Notes under the pieces: model-generated
Database searches by the model: none
The model's input: the letters and a program-made list of their open reading frames with translations, nothing else
Told to the model about the DNA's origin: nothing
Translations under genes and position numbers: made by a program
From: Meconema thalassinum
Taxonomy: Eukaryota; Arthropoda; Insecta; Orthoptera; Tettigoniidae
Assembly (NCBI GenBank): GCA_946902985.2
Contig: OX336400.1
Span: forward strand, 170,254,543 to 170,318,542
Length of the DNA stretch: 64,000 nt
Direction of reading: 5' to 3'
Shown here: piece after piece, positions 35,002 through 44,425 of the stretch
How positions within the stretch are numbered: the stretch's first letter is position 1
How the letters are laid out: every line of letters begins with the position of its first letter

Positions 35002-38000
35002 TTTCCATTACATCAGTGAACAAGATAGTTCGTTAACTAAACAATTTAATCACAGAAGAATTACAAAGCTGTGCTGTAGCACGAATAACTTGAAATACTT
35101 CAAAGAACAGAACTTCTGATTTATTTTATTCCACTAACAGTAGTGCCCGGCTTCGCCCGGTGAATTTATTTATTTTATGGATGATAATGAATACTACTAC
35201 AGAACTGGCACATGATACGTAACTAACAGAAACCAATATTTTAAAAATATATATTTTTGTGGTGGTGGTGGAGGTGGTTGTTGTGGGAGTGATAAGTAGT
35301 ACAGAATAATGGACGTAACATTCAGGTCAATTTCCCGTAATGATAATTATGAATAGGGAAACAGTTATTTACTAACTACAGCACTGACACATGTAATTTA
35401 CAAACAAATTTACAAAAAAAAATAGAAAGAACAGTAAGTGAAACAAAAGACACTGCCTATGGTCTATATCTCATTGGCTGTTAGAAATGTAGAGACCAAT
35501 AGTGTCGTCTTTTGTCGCATAGCGCCGTAGGAAAATAATCAGAACTCTTTGGCAAACTTCGGCTGTCCCGTGCTACTGAGGTAGCAATAGTATCATTTAT
35601 CGCCACAAAGCGCTTAACGATAAGTTTCAGAATAAATGAAGGTTAATTTGAAAGCACCAACGCTTATTGCAGCTGATAACCTCAATGTACTGCACCAACA
35701 CCATTGCACTTATACAGAGGCATAATATTTTCATGATGATAACTGTTTAAAGGGACCTAAGAAATCTTTTTGCACTAATCCCCCCCCCCCGTGACTGCAA
35801 TTTATAAACAGCGCAAGATGCAACTATTTTCGCAATTCTGCACCAGAACACTTGTAGGGGTGACGTGATGCATCCCGAACTGCCCGTCAACAACAGACTT
35901 ATTAAAATACTCTTACAGTTACACTACTACGGACATGAATGGTTCTAGGGCCTTAATACGTGGTTTTCAAATTCATTTTGTCTGTTATTCTAAATGTAGG
36001 CAATGGGGTGCGTTGTCCAAAATATCAAGTGAACAGTGTTACCAGCAGGGTTTCAAAGTGTATGTAAAATTTGGTGCAATTAAGAGAAACGGTGTGGATT
36101 TGTCATGAAGGGCCTAAATGCAGGGAATGGAGGGGTCTGTCCAAAATTTCATGCAGTCAGTGTTACTCGCAGGGTTCCAAAGGGTAAGTATTCAAATTGC
36201 CGTTCAGATTGGTGAAACGGTATAGATGTGTACCAAAGGGCCTAAATACAGGGAATGGTGGGGTCTGTCCAAAATTTCATGTAAACAGTGTTACTCGCAG
36301 GGTTCCAAAGGGTAGGTATACAAATTGCCGTTCAGATCGGTGAAACGTTATAGATGTGTGCCAAAGGGCCTAAATGCAGGGAATGGATTGGTCTGTCCGA
36401 CATTTCATGTAAACAGTGTTACTCGTAGGGTTCCAAAAGGTCAGTATACAACTTTTTGTTCAGATTGGTGAAAGGGTGTAGATTTGTGCCAAAGGGCCTA
36501 AATGCAGGGAATGGACTGGTCTGTCAAAAAATTCATGTAGGCAGTGTTACTCGAAGGGTTCCAAAGGGTAGGTATACAAATTTTGGTTCAGATCGGTGAA
36601 ACGGTGTAGATTTGTGTCAAAGGGCCTAAATGCAGGGAATGGAGTGTTCTGTCCGAAATTTCATGCAGACTGTGTTACTCGCAGGGTTCCAAAGGGTAAG
36701 TGTACAAATTTTGGTTCTGATCGGTGAAAGATTTGTGCCAAAGGGCCTAAATGCAAGGAATGGAGTGGTCTGTCCGAAATGTCATGTAAACAGTGTTACT
36801 CGCAGGGTTCCAAAGGGTAAGTATACAAATTTTGGTTCAGATCGGGGGAAAGGTGTACGTATCACTAAACATAACGCCAGCGCATGCGGATAGAGCTGTT
36901 CGGGAGCACTTGTTCTACCGACTTACTGAACAAAAATCAATCTAGGTTACCTGAGAGGTGTAGCCTAATGCTACATAGCCTAAACTATTACTCTTAAATC
37001 AAGCTATCATATAAAAAAAGAATTTTTCGAATCGGACTGGTAGTTCCAGAGATTAGCGCGTTTAAACACACAAACACACAAACTCTTCAGCTTTATTATA
37101 TTAGTATAGACTAGCTTGGTGAAGCATGGCAGAGTAGCACGTGTTTTGCTGACTCTGGAAGGATAACCAGAGCTACCGCGAGGTTCGCCGATAGCAGGCG
37201 AAGGGCTCCGAAGCCCCGCTGACATCTCGGTAGCTAGAGGCAAGTTCCATTCTATAGCGAGGACTCACAACTGTATAACACACTTTCCTATAAAATATAG
37301 GATCATATTTCAACGACTTCTAATGTCCTCTTTGCTCCTGTAGGAACAGTCCAAGTTTCACTTCCATAGAGCGCTGTGCTCCAGACAAAGACGCTGAAAT
37401 GACTTTCTAATATCTAAACATTTCTTTTCTGTAGAAAGGCTTTCCTTACTTAGCTATTTATTTTATATCCCCTTTGCTTCGTCCATCACTGCTCATATTG
37501 CTTCCCAAATTGCACAAGTTTGCTACCTTCTTTAGCTTATCACATGACAATATTCGCTGTTAATGGAGGTTTCTGATTTTTTCCTGTGCTAACCAATTCG
37601 CCACACGGCCGGACAACTGTTCAAGACTATTTTTAACAGTCAAACCATGTCCCATTATTAATCTTTTACAATTGTGTTGACTACGCTGAAACTCTTATTT
37701 ATTTATTTATTTACTAGCAACCCACCCCGGCTTCACCCGGTATCTTTAACACCACAACCAGCATAAGCTTAAAAGGCGCACAGACGGCAGGCCCCAGACG
37801 CAATTCAGAAAATCCGAGGTGAACAGCGAAACTCCAAACACATATACTCTTCTCTGAAGTGGCGGCTTCGGTGGCGTAGTTGGTAGCATGCTGAGCTTCT
37901 ATGCCCAAGATAGCGGGTTCAAACCCGGCCGAAGCCGTCGGATTTTTTAAGAGCGTTAAAAATCCCTCAGTATGCCTTCCTTCGGAGGGGAAGTAAAGCC

Positions 38001-40338
38001 GGCGGTCCCATGTCATAGATTTATGGCATGTTAAAGATCTTTCCACTAATTACACCTGTGTGAAACTAAATTGGATAGGTTAAGAATGTAAACAACGCTC
38101 TTAGGTTGCTACGTTCGTTGCCAAGAGCCGACTGCGGTGGCGTCTAGTAGCTAGTTCTGAACTAGGCCTAGTAGTCGTTGACGGTGGCGTTTGGCGGCAA
38201 AAGTAGGAACTATTTGAAAATTCAAAGTTGCAGTCCCTACTTGAATTTAAAAAACAGATACACACACTAATACAGCCATCACAATTAACACCGGTTATCA
38301 GACAGATTCTACACACACCCAAAGTACACGGGGCTACATGACCGCGTTGTCGCAGCCCCTAAACTAAGGAACCAACCAACCAACTTCTCTGAAGTCTTAA
38401 CTCGACACTACTCGACAGCTGGGATGATAGGCTCGCTTGCTAGCTTGTAAACTCACTCCGTAATTTAAATTTCCACTGAATGGAGATAGTTTGGAAGAAA
38501 TGCAAACGTAAAAACACTTATAGTGGGCGATGTATATAAGACTAAAGATTATTTTGTAGAACTTTTCATGCTGAACAATTCTTACACTCATGGTATACAG
38601 ATATTTTTAACAGTTTACCCATCGTAGGATTAAAAGCTGCACGGACGGCAGGTTTTTCTTCGACTTGATTCACTGAAATCGTTATTCCTTTCCTCTGGTC
38701 ATAAATCAATGTTTTTCTTCAGAAACCTTCCTCGAGATATCCTTTACAGAATGGTGAAAACCGCATCAAAATCCATCCAGTGGTTCTCGAGATTAACATA
38801 ACATCCAACAAAAGGGGACTTTGCTCTATACTATGTAGGCCTACGGTAGAAATTTATTTATTTATTTATTTAATTAATTAATTAATTAATTTATTTATTT
38901 ATTTGACAAGTCAACACGGAACCAGTGCTGAATTTCAAAAGTCAAGCCTTTCCTGGCTTTTCAATTTCTTAATTCGGCACCCTCATACTCGGGTTCTCTC
39001 TTCATCATTAACAGGACTGACGACTGATGTTTAGCAATTCAGTAACATATTGTCTGTGCCGGATTAAGACTCACAGTGGCCCTAGGCAATTGTTAATTTG
39101 AGGCCCCTTTTCCCCTTTTTTTTTCAACCCCCCCTCCCCTTTACCCTTCATAAAAAAGTCAATCATAACTTTGAAAGAGATTTTATTTGCAAACTTACAA
39201 TGAATAATGAATAGTCTACAATACATATACAAGTACATTTGTACATTTTCAGAAAAACTTTTTTCTGCATTTTGTTTCGCAGAAAGTTTGAATAACATCA
39301 TCGAAGTTGATTTTCCTTAAAATGACCGATTCTGATTCTGAGCCTGATTCTGATAGAAGTCAAAATTGAATCCCACAAAATTAACATGAACCCGAATTCG
39401 AATTTCTGCATTCTGTTTGCGATGCACCCTGCTTCATTCTGACTGTCATTATTTTCCGACTCGTCATCTTCAATGCTTTCTAAAGCCTCGGCAATATTAT
39501 GAAACGAATCATAAACCGCGTTCGTTGCATTTGCATGTGCTTCCCAGTGCGTATCTGACAATGATTTCAAAGTCAGTGCCTGTGAATGCTGTGAAAGGTT
39601 CTACTCATAGGGCTAGGACTACTGTTCTGACTCAGTGAGGAAAGCAATGGCAAACTACCTCACTCCTCTTCTTGCCTAGAACGCCTCAATATAGCACTGC
39701 CTTGGGTTTTTGTGGGTATCTACTCACATAACGTAACGGCGGTGCTTTTGAGGATCCAACCAGCCTTCGGGCTGACTACCTAACACAGCATTATCGAAAA
39801 AAAAATCAACTGCGTAAAAACAGCTTTTAACAGCAGATTGTCCAACTAAATCGAGGGAATGTGTACCGGTACCTCAAGGAACATAAATCGGATATTTATT
39901 CAGCTCTAATATTTTGGCTTGCTGACTCTGATAATTTCCAGACATGTTCGGAGCGATGTCATAAGACTGTCCTCTACAATCTTGAATTTCAAAACCACAA
40001 TCTTCAGTGACGAAATTCACAGTTTGAGTTTTCAAACTTTCGCCAGTATGACCTTCTGTTTCAAGAATTTATTTGACTCCCCCCCCCAAAATGGTGTTTT
40101 TTTTTCATTTTTAGGTGGGATTTTTTCATTTTTGGGGGGCCTTTTGAGCCAGGGGGCCCCAGGCAATTGCCTATTGTGCCTTATGGTTAATCCAGCACTG
40201 GATATTGTAATTGAATATGCGTTTGTTTCAGGAGCGAGTTCAAGCGCGGGAGGAGCAGCAGCCAATGGGCACGCGGCAACCAGCGCATGCGCAAGCGCTG
40301 GTGGCGTCAGCAGCTGCAGCAGCTCCGCAGCGGGCTAG
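21524..40338 (+). CDS. Small secreted Ala/Ser/Gly-rich peptide gene, three exons
   Basis: Joined exons 21524-21544, 27148-27202 and 40232-40338 give 60 residues. Exon 1 (MMHLRLM) ends at a GTAAGT donor in phase 0. Exon 2 (LVFVLLIVAMTYAAPAPH plus one base) completes a signal peptide, probably cut near TYA-AP, and ends at GTAAG in phase 1. Exon 3, after tttgtttcag, encodes the tail GASSSAGGAAANGH..., then CASAGGVSSC, then SSSAAG and TAG. The tail is almost only Ala, Ser and Gly, with two Cys eight residues apart, probably a disulfide loop. Introns of 5.6 and 13.0 kb are full of transposons. The function is unknown: silk, glue, cuticle, saliva or a bioactive peptide are all possible. A paralogue on the other strand (52237-55145) shares intron phase and the Cys motif, which strongly supports reality. 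Confidence 0.72.
21995..22911. mobile_element. Inverted-repeat retroelement-like insertion (possibly Penelope-type)
   Basis: The two arms (about 22035-22170 and 22780-22910) are inverted copies containing 'cgaagaggacataaagcctc'. Exact 13-bp flanking copies taagaaaaacatg (21982-21994, 22912-22924) are too long for most DNA transposons and fit LINE or Penelope-like insertion. Each arm carries a CTGAAGA-stem-GAAAC motif in which the stem covaries. No protein was found. A family B SINE sits inside. Confidence 0.55.
22381..22733 (+). mobile_element. SINE family B with a deleted B-box region
   Basis: Head 'ccacggtgggtgagtggtta' runs to 'gattaccaact' and then directly to 'ggtaagtgattttt', so the B box is missing. 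(ATT)n tail. Flanks agattttctttg and aggttttctttg look like a target duplication. Confidence 0.8.
23125..23700 (+). mobile_element. Talua-like SINE with family-A-type 3' domain, interrupted
   Basis: Head 'gattgcgtagtgcttagcac', B box ccgggtt(c/t)ga(ttcccgg), a second B-box unit GGGTTCGATTCCCACC at about 23456, and the core 'ttttccgtggtttcccactt'. Then, instead of the usual tail, come 'gaaacagactattaggtaaa' and 'acatggggctacatgacctc', i.e. a relative of the family A 3' domain. A family F SINE (23176-23357) splits the B box. Confidence 0.65.
23176..23357 (-). mobile_element. SINE family F, copy 1
   Basis: Minus copy with B-box inverse 'ggaatcgaactcgg' and head end 'tgaccaatcacgcaccccgg'. Target duplication ccgggttcga / ccgggtttga (23166-23175, 23358-23367). 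Same family as 24384-24576. Confidence 0.75.
23893..23990 (-). repeat. SINE 3'-domain fragment
   Basis: 'ttagaggcattgcgacgtcgtggtcacg' and 'ggaatttgtctgatagcac' are the family A 3' domain on the minus strand. Confidence 0.5.
24384..24576 (-). mobile_element. SINE family F, copy 2
   Basis: 193 bp. B-box inverse 'ggaatcgaacctgg', head end 'gaccgctgcgtcaccacgcc', body 'gatcatgagccacgggacct'. Exact 12-bp target duplication gagtgaattaaa (24372-24383, 24577-24588). Confidence 0.85.
24779..25115 (-). mobile_element. Talua-like SINE, diverged
   Basis: Poly(T) at the left, core 'taccatcccggcatttgcct', B-box inverse 'aaaatcgaacccacg' and head end 'cactacgccacgagggagg'. The reading frame over it is a by-product. 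Confidence 0.65.
25165..25450 (-). repeat. Two abutting SINE fragments (family D tail, then family A body)
   Basis: 25174-25270 ('gtgtccgaggacatgttcag') matches the 3' part of family D (45620-45980). 25271-25450 ('tccacacacgtttagtctgtggaagg', 'catgccataaatctatgaaa') matches family A. Both are minus. Confidence 0.5.
25451..25897. other. No recognised feature
   Basis: AT-rich intron sequence of the peptide gene; I see no ORF, repeat or motif. Confidence 0.5.
25898..27020. mobile_element. pogo/Tigger-like MITE, split by a LINE fragment
   Basis: Ends CAGTTGAACTTGGATAATTC and the inverse of CAGTGGAACGTGGCTAATTC. Both are flanked by TA (25896-25897, 27021-27022), and CAGT(g)GAAC..(t)g..TAATTCGAA closely resembles pogo/Tigger termini. 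Without the inserted LINE (26450-26889) and its duplication it is about 670 bp and non-coding. Confidence 0.75.
26450..26889 (-). pseudogene. 5'-truncated LINE: C-terminal Cys/His region
   Basis: The minus frame (26917-26471) reads TPRREAVAFFRLNTGHD, LAAHLKRINI, CTLCHEP and HLLHC before the 3' tail (AAC)n. 'FRL.TGH..L..HL' and C-x2-C...H-x4-C are the end of I/Loa/Jockey-like LINE proteins after the RNase H or RT domain. The exact 12-bp target duplication tatccaaaatat (26438-26449, 26890-26901) shows a dead-on-arrival insertion in the pogo-like MITE. The first residues of the frame (before about 26889) belong to the host MITE. Confidence 0.85.
27148..27202 (+). CDS. Exon 2 (signal peptide)
   Basis: Acceptor 'tgtttcttattgcag' before it and donor CATG|GTAAGTTG after it. 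55 bases encode the hydrophobic LVFVLLIVAMTYA signal core and the APAPH start of the mature chain, ending one base into a Gly codon. Confidence 0.78.
27552..28072 (-). mobile_element. SINE family A, full length
   Basis: Complete minus copy; target duplication tctgagttcttt (27540-27551) / tctgaggtcttt (28073-28084). Confidence 0.88.
28661..29175 (+). mobile_element. SINE family A, nearly full length
   Basis: The head begins at 'gtggcgtagtcggtagcatg', so the first about 10 bases are absent. Exact 13-bp target duplication cggatctggcaag (28648-28660, 29176-29188). Confidence 0.88.
29443..30331 (-). mobile_element. SINE family A, split by a family B SINE
   Basis: Tail 'ggttggttccttagtttagg' at 29443, head 'ctacgccaccgaagccgccg' near 30331. 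The 3' domain stops at 'gtgatga' and resumes at 29930 after the family B insert. Confidence 0.85.
29533..29928 (-). mobile_element. SINE family B, full length
   Basis: Minus copy with (AAT)n at the left, head 'cactcacccaccgtg' at the right. gtgatga occurs on both sides, probably the target duplication. Confidence 0.85.
30441..30525. repeat. (AAT)n microsatellite
   Basis: Imperfect AAT/AATAGT repeats. The Talua-like SINE that follows seems to have inserted into this array, which resumes at 34955. Confidence 0.8.
30526..34954 (-). mobile_element. Talua-like SINE split by a 3.9-kb insertion
   Basis: Left part 30526-30796 (tail to 'ggtggccgtggcctta') and right part 34724-34954 ('gtaccatcccggcaattgcc', core, both B boxes, head) together form one minus copy, about 90% like the one at 19572-20071. 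(AAT)n/(ATA)n lies on both outer sides. Confidence 0.85.
30797..34723. mobile_element. Non-coding LTR-like insertion (solo LTR or LARD type)
   Basis: 3927 bp starting TGTCCCC and ending GGGGGCA (TG...CA), with the 4-bp target copy gtac on both sides (30793-30796, 34724-34727) inside a SINE whose halves otherwise join. A 4-bp duplication suits Gypsy-type integration. The interior is AT-rich with no gag or pol. Only short frames occur, e.g. 114 codons on minus at 33552-33208, which I do not recognise. I could not see a left/right LTR pair. Confidence 0.6.
34955..35002. repeat. (ATA)n microsatellite
   Basis: Continuation of the simple repeat into which the SINE inserted. Confidence 0.85.
35146..37112. 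repeat. Interspersed repeat with CCCGGCTTCGCCCGG head
   Basis: Starts 'agtgcccggcttcgcccggt' and ends 'cgcgtttaaacacacaaaca' ... 'ttatattagtataga'. Both ends resemble a repeat type I recall from many arthropod genomes; its class is not clear to me. It contains a 128-bp tandem array (35985-36870). A related element with the same head lies at 37715-38850. Confidence 0.6.
35985..36870 (+). repeat. 128-bp tandem array, about 7 units
   Basis: 'gggcctaaat(g/a)cagggaatgg' starts at 36110, 36238, 36366, 36494, 36622 and 36743, i.e. steps of 128, 128, 128, 128 and 121. A more diverged unit precedes 36110. Each unit has 'cagtgttactcgcagggttc' and 'caaatt..cgttcagatcgg'. The frame at 36630-36893 is a by-product. 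Confidence 0.9.
37240..37600 (-). pseudogene. Decayed LINE RT fragment
   Basis: On minus, 'gctctatggaagtgaaacttggac' encodes ALYGSETWT, the thumb motif also found at 13.1, 52.5 and 54.1 kb; 'agatattagaaagtcatttc' before it encodes DIRKSF. Other frames are closed. Confidence 0.55.
37715..38850. repeat. Second CCCGGCTTC-headed repeat, with SINE inside
   Basis: Starts 'ctagcaacccaccccggctt' and ends near 'ctctatactatgtag'. Its right part has 'ccatccagtggttctcgaga', analogous to 'actggtagttccagagatta' in the 35146-37112 copy. A family A SINE lies inside. Confidence 0.5.
37861..38383 (+). mobile_element. SINE family A, full length
   Basis: Complete + copy, 523 bp, exact 12-bp target duplication cttctctgaagt (37849-37860, 38384-38395). 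It is the best reference copy in the window: A box ggcgtagttggtagc, B box GGTTCAAACCCGG. Confidence 0.92.
39054..40200 (-). mobile_element. hAT element, ZMYM1-like transposase remnant
   Basis: Ends ctgtgccggattaa / ttaatccagcactg with flanks catattgt (39046-39053) and gatattgt (40201-40208), seven of eight identical. On minus, one frame reads CRGQSYDIAPNMSGNYQSQQ and AKILELNKYPIYVP (about 40000-39850). Another reads MKSLSDTHWEAHANAT (39570 on). Both are standard blocks of ZMYM1/TTF-type hAT transposases. A repeat at 39585-39790 has landed between them and stops and shifts are present. Confidence 0.75.
39585..39790 (+). repeat. Interspersed repeat fragment, copy 1
   Basis: 'gttctgactcagtgaggaaagcaatggcaaactacctcactcc' and 'cttgcctag' recur at 50830-51030 with the same order. 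Ends in 'cgaaaaaaaaatc', so it is probably a LINE or SINE 3' end. Confidence 0.55.
40232..40338 (+). CDS. Exon 3 (Ala/Ser/Gly-rich tail, stop)
   Basis: Acceptor gtttgtttcag|GAGCG. GC-rich in contrast to its AT-rich surroundings. It encodes the tail with CASAGGVSSC and ends at TAG 40336-40338. The 3' end of the transcript is not obvious, as no AATAAA occurs in the next 300 bp. Confidence 0.72.
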
Positions 40339-40650
40339 AGAGCAACTAGAACTCTCATGACGTCATCAATGTCTTCCGTTAATATCGGTCATGCTATCCA
40401 TTTGTCACACTGACATTATACTTCTGTGTTAACACCATCTTAATGCATTTTAAAACTTGTAAATATATTGAACTTTCCTCAATCCATTTCTGTTTTTCAT
40501 TATTTCAATGAATGAGAAATTATTATAAAGCAAACCTGACACAGCTTACGTCTTTTGTAGTTATCAGAAAGTAGAGAATACAGGGAGCTATCCTCACTAT
40601 TACTTCCCACAGTATATGTTTGAAGTCGAAGCCATCGACCATGCTCCAGG

Positions 40651-41498
40651 GCCGGATTTAAGAGAATGCCGCCTATAGACTAAAGTCCATTTGTCGGCTC
40701 TATAGTTCATATTTGCTAAATACATTTGTTTTATACAACAAAAAGATAGAGTTCATTGGCGTTTTCATCTTTTTTAATCATAAAATTCATTTAGTTTAGA
40801 TATAACAACAAATGTAATGGCTTACATAATAAATGTTATAATGAAATTAGTTATCTACTTGGTTTTTACTTACTCTTTTTAAGATTCGTTAAAACTGTGA
40901 TGGGTTTCGAACTTAATTAATTAATTTGTTCTTGGAGATCAGTGATCACTATTTTACACATATTTTTATATTTTATTGCTAATGACTATCTATTGCATAA
41001 TTGAAGAACTGTGTTCAATTTGAATTTAGTTATCCTACACGGTGAAACGAAATTACACAAAATGTACTTAATTTCTGGTTTATTTGTTGAAAAATATACA
41101 AACTTCTCTAAAACAACTCACCCCTCGTAATCTTGATGTTCAAATTTACATAGCATTCTTACGAGATTTCTTAACGGCAAACTCGTTAATAATGTCCTCA
41201 TATGAAAGTGTTTTGGTTATATTTGCCTTAATACAAAGTAATGAAAGTGAGCTTAACCGTATTTCAGAAATACTAGTTCGCAGATAGTTCTTAACTCTTC
41301 TAAGGCATAAAGAACTGTATAAGGACTAAAACATATGTTTAAGTAACATGTACTGTATTCTTAAATTCGTACGGAAAATATCATTAACGTCTGAAATACT
41401 TCATTTTAGCTTTTGAATGAATTGCCAAACTGCCACACCTGAAAAATTGCCGCTCTAGACTGCAGCCTACTTAGAAATACTGTCCTGCTCGTGTCTTG
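40651..41498. mobile_element. hAT-type non-autonomous element
   Basis: Left end cagggccggatttaagagaa with 'tgccgcctatagac'; right end 'tgccgctctagactgcag...aaatactgtcctg', an eroded inverse. No clear 8-bp duplication. It marks the 3' limit of unique sequence after exon 3 of the peptide gene. Confidence 0.55.
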
Positions 41499-41529
41499 AT
41501 TAGAAAGTACGATATATTGTATCATACAT

Positions 41530-41940
41530 GCGTTGATCATTGGAGGTAGATCTCTTATTAAAGACGTAGAGAAACAAGAATGGATAATGTTGAGTAAAAT
41601 CCTTGCCCCAGTCTGCTCAGAAGGAAACTGGATGAAACGGAAATCTCAGGAGCTTTATCAGCTTGATGAAAGGATCCCTGATACCTTTAAGGAAAGGTGA
41701 TTGAAGTTCTACGGCCACATTCTCATAATGAACAATGACAGGTTCACCAAAAGGATTCTCAACCTTGCTCACTCAATGAAAGTCAAGAACAACTGGCTTT
41801 CAGACATTCAGGAAATAGGCATTACAGATGAAATAATATAAGATCTACTCCAGTTCAGAACATTAATCAACAACCTTCATTTCTCTGAGAAAATGACTAC
41901 CAGGACCAAGAAACCATGGCCTGAATAACGGCAGATCAAT
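41530..41940 (+). pseudogene. Non-LTR RT C-terminal fragment
   Basis: Reads KQEWIMLSKILAPVCSEGNW, RKSQELYQLDERI and LKFYGHILIMNNDRFTKRIL, matching the order KDRKILRKILGP..ENG / ELFEL / FFGHLERM of the fragment at 15624-16534. An in-frame stop (tga at about 41699) and loss of the upstream part show it is dead. Confidence 0.65.
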
Positions 41941-42359
41941 TTCAGTGCCCCGATGAAGAGATTTTCAGAGAAGAAAAAACATAAATAGCTAAATATTTTA
42001 TCGCGACCCACAGATGGGCATAACGATGAAAAAACATTTTAAAAATAATAAGTATAAACCAATAATGATTGTAGTCCCGGTGATAACTGGAGCACAAGAA
42101 AGTCTCAGCCTTCTCGCTAAGATCAGCTTGCCGAAGAAGCTGGCTACAATTTAAAGGCGACGATTTTGGGAACGTGCCTGACGGTGTGAAAAGTGTTACT
42201 CAAACAATTATGATAAAATAGTTTGTCCTCCATTCATAATCAGAAATCTATTAACATTATATTTCATTCAAGATATTGACTTTAAAATATTCGTGTTGAT
42301 GAAATTTGTATCTAATACTATTTTATGTTATAATATAAAAGCATAATGCCATTAGAAAC
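41941..42359. other. No recognised feature
   Basis: AT-rich, no convincing ORF or repeat. Confidence 0.5.
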
Positions 42360-42655
42360 TTACGGTAGGTTATGTGAGGTTAGGTTAGGTAATGTGAAGT
42401 TAGGTTAGGTTATGTGACGTTAAGTTAGGTTATGTGAGGCAAGGTTAGGTTATGGGAGGTTGGTTAGTTTACGTAAGGTTAGATTAGGTTATGTGAGGTT
42501 AGATTGGGTTATGTGAGGTTAGGAGAAGTTAGGAGAGGTTAGGGTACGTTACCTACCTTACGTTAGATTAGGTTAGGTAAAGTAAGGTTATGTGAGGTTT
42601 GGTTTGGATAAGTTAGGTTAGGTTATGTGAGGTTAGGTTATGTTAGGTTAGGACA
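42360..42655 (+). repeat. Degenerate TTAGG-type array
   Basis: 'ggttaggttatgtgaggtta' and variants repeat for about 290 bp. (T)TAGG is the ancestral insect telomere repeat, but the unit here alternates with TTATGTGAGG, so it is a diverged interstitial or unrelated G/T-rich array, not a telomere end. Confidence 0.75.
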
Positions 42656-43015
42656 TTACAGACACTAAATGTTAAGGATTGAGATGCCATCTATCATCTT
42701 ATCATTCAGTGACTGAGTCCAGTAGAGTATTATTATTCAGTGACTGAGTCTGGTAGAGTATTGTCACTTCCTAGGATGATGGACGTTCAGTTTCCAAGTT
42801 AGTAATCTCTCCATCGTAAAGAAGACGATTTCATGCCCTAGAGATGACATTAAAGAGAGATGGAGATTTTCTTTCCATGTATCACAAGTATAATTATGTT
42901 AGATCATTTTGATGATGATGATTGTTGTTTTAAGGAGCCTAACAACTAGGTTATCGACCCAAGAATACTTTTCTTTACTCCTGATAGAGAGTGTGCCTAC
43001 AAGCGATTCATCTGA

Positions 43016-43190
43016 AAATGATTGTGTTCTACTTGCCACATCATACTGTGAAGAAGAAAACTGGCGATGTTACTAAGTTCAGGATTGTACTTGATGCGTC
43101 ATTGTATGGAAAAAAGGGTCACCGTCCTTAAATAATGCCCTAGAAACTGGACCAAGCTTACTGCCGAAATTCTTGCTACGGACAATACTC
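43016..43190 (+). pseudogene. BEL/Pao retrotransposon RT fragment
   Basis: Reads VFYLPHHTVKKKTGD and KFRIVLDASLYGKKGHRP, then after a one-base shift LNNALETGPSLLPKFLLR. 'YLPHH.V......K.RVV.DAS......SLN..L..GP.L' is the signature opening of BEL/Pao reverse transcriptases. Only this block survives and no LTR is visible. Confidence 0.75.
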
Positions 43191-43422
43191 AATTAGACCT
43201 TAGACTCTGTCTCTGAATGATAAGTCACTAAATGGCATCTCAAAAACACTATAACTGCTGTGTACAATATTAACTTTTGTACTTGCAGTTGTTTCATTTA
43301 GGGTGTTGAAAATCGCAGTCATTTCAGTGCCGTTTACTTGGGTGTGTGTAAAATGTGTTCTCTTTCACCAGGTCCATGGCCAACATACTTCCAAAATCCC
43401 CTTCCCGACCCTTTCTTAAAAA

Positions 43423-44425
43423 AAGCTCTATCCACAATGCTCTGTCGGTAAACGGTAGTGGGCAGACGGCAGACGGCAGATGAGGTCAGAAGTCGGTAGT
43501 TCACAACCTAGCCACCCACAATCCGCAGTTGTTAAAATGCTAGGAGTAAATAAAAACTTGACTTTCATTTATTCCTTGAGAAAGTTGTCAATTGTCGGTA
43601 ACCTAAACTAAAATTTGCAAGGATGGATGACTTGCAGCTGTACGGTTTATTTTTATTGCTGCTAACTGGTACAGCATTGTTAAAATTGAGGAAAAATATT
43701 CGTACATCCAGTATCCCCTCTTGTAAATAATTAATAATAAATCCAACTCTGAATTAGTCCTACTGATTTTTGAACAGAATTGTTTTTGTGTAGCTGGTCA
43801 TTTTTGATTGAACGCCCGAGGGCTCCCAACACGTTCAATCTATTACTACATAATTTCCTAATTTATTTGTCGTCATTAGAAAATGTATTTTGGCTAATTT
43901 CAGTACCGGTAGGCCCTACTTTAGGAAATTTTATCGTACGATGAGCTCTCATTCAGCGTTACCTTCCACTGCATTACATTTGCTACAGAGGAAAACATTA
44001 TAATCAATGAACTGTTAAATACTTGGGCTTACACATGCCATATATCCAACGGCGATCCCTCACAAGATCAATGAATATATCTTTTATCCCAAAGTCAGTA
44101 TATTCAGTCATCATCTTTTTATATACTGTAATTATGCGAAGAATATAGGCCTACCGCGAATACAACTAGTCAACTACACAGCTGATGACGAGCGGGAAAA
44201 AGACCAAGTGACGTCAGCTTGTGATCTTTTCTGATTGGCTCTTAAATATGCAGTTGGCTGTCAAAGATGAAATTGGCGACAGCCGACCACACGCTGCCGA
44301 TTGTCATCTATCTACTACCGACATACAACTTCACATTGTGAATGACGCCATAAGAGAGCACGGGTCTGACTTCAACTGCCGTCTGCCGTCTGCCGTCAGC
44401 CGACTGCGCATTGTGGATAGAGCTT
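43423..44425. mobile_element. TIR element of 1 kb, non-coding
   Basis: AAGCTCTATCCACAATG at the left returns inverted at the right. Next to it are tandem GACGGCA units ('gcagacggcagacggca' left; 'gccgtctgccgtctgccgtc' right). Arms of about 80 bp. No transposase was found, and the superfamily is uncertain. Confidence 0.7.

Noticed and set aside
36630..36893. 87-codon frame with internal repeats.
   Set aside because: Open only because it spans two units of the 128-bp tandem array; other units are closed.
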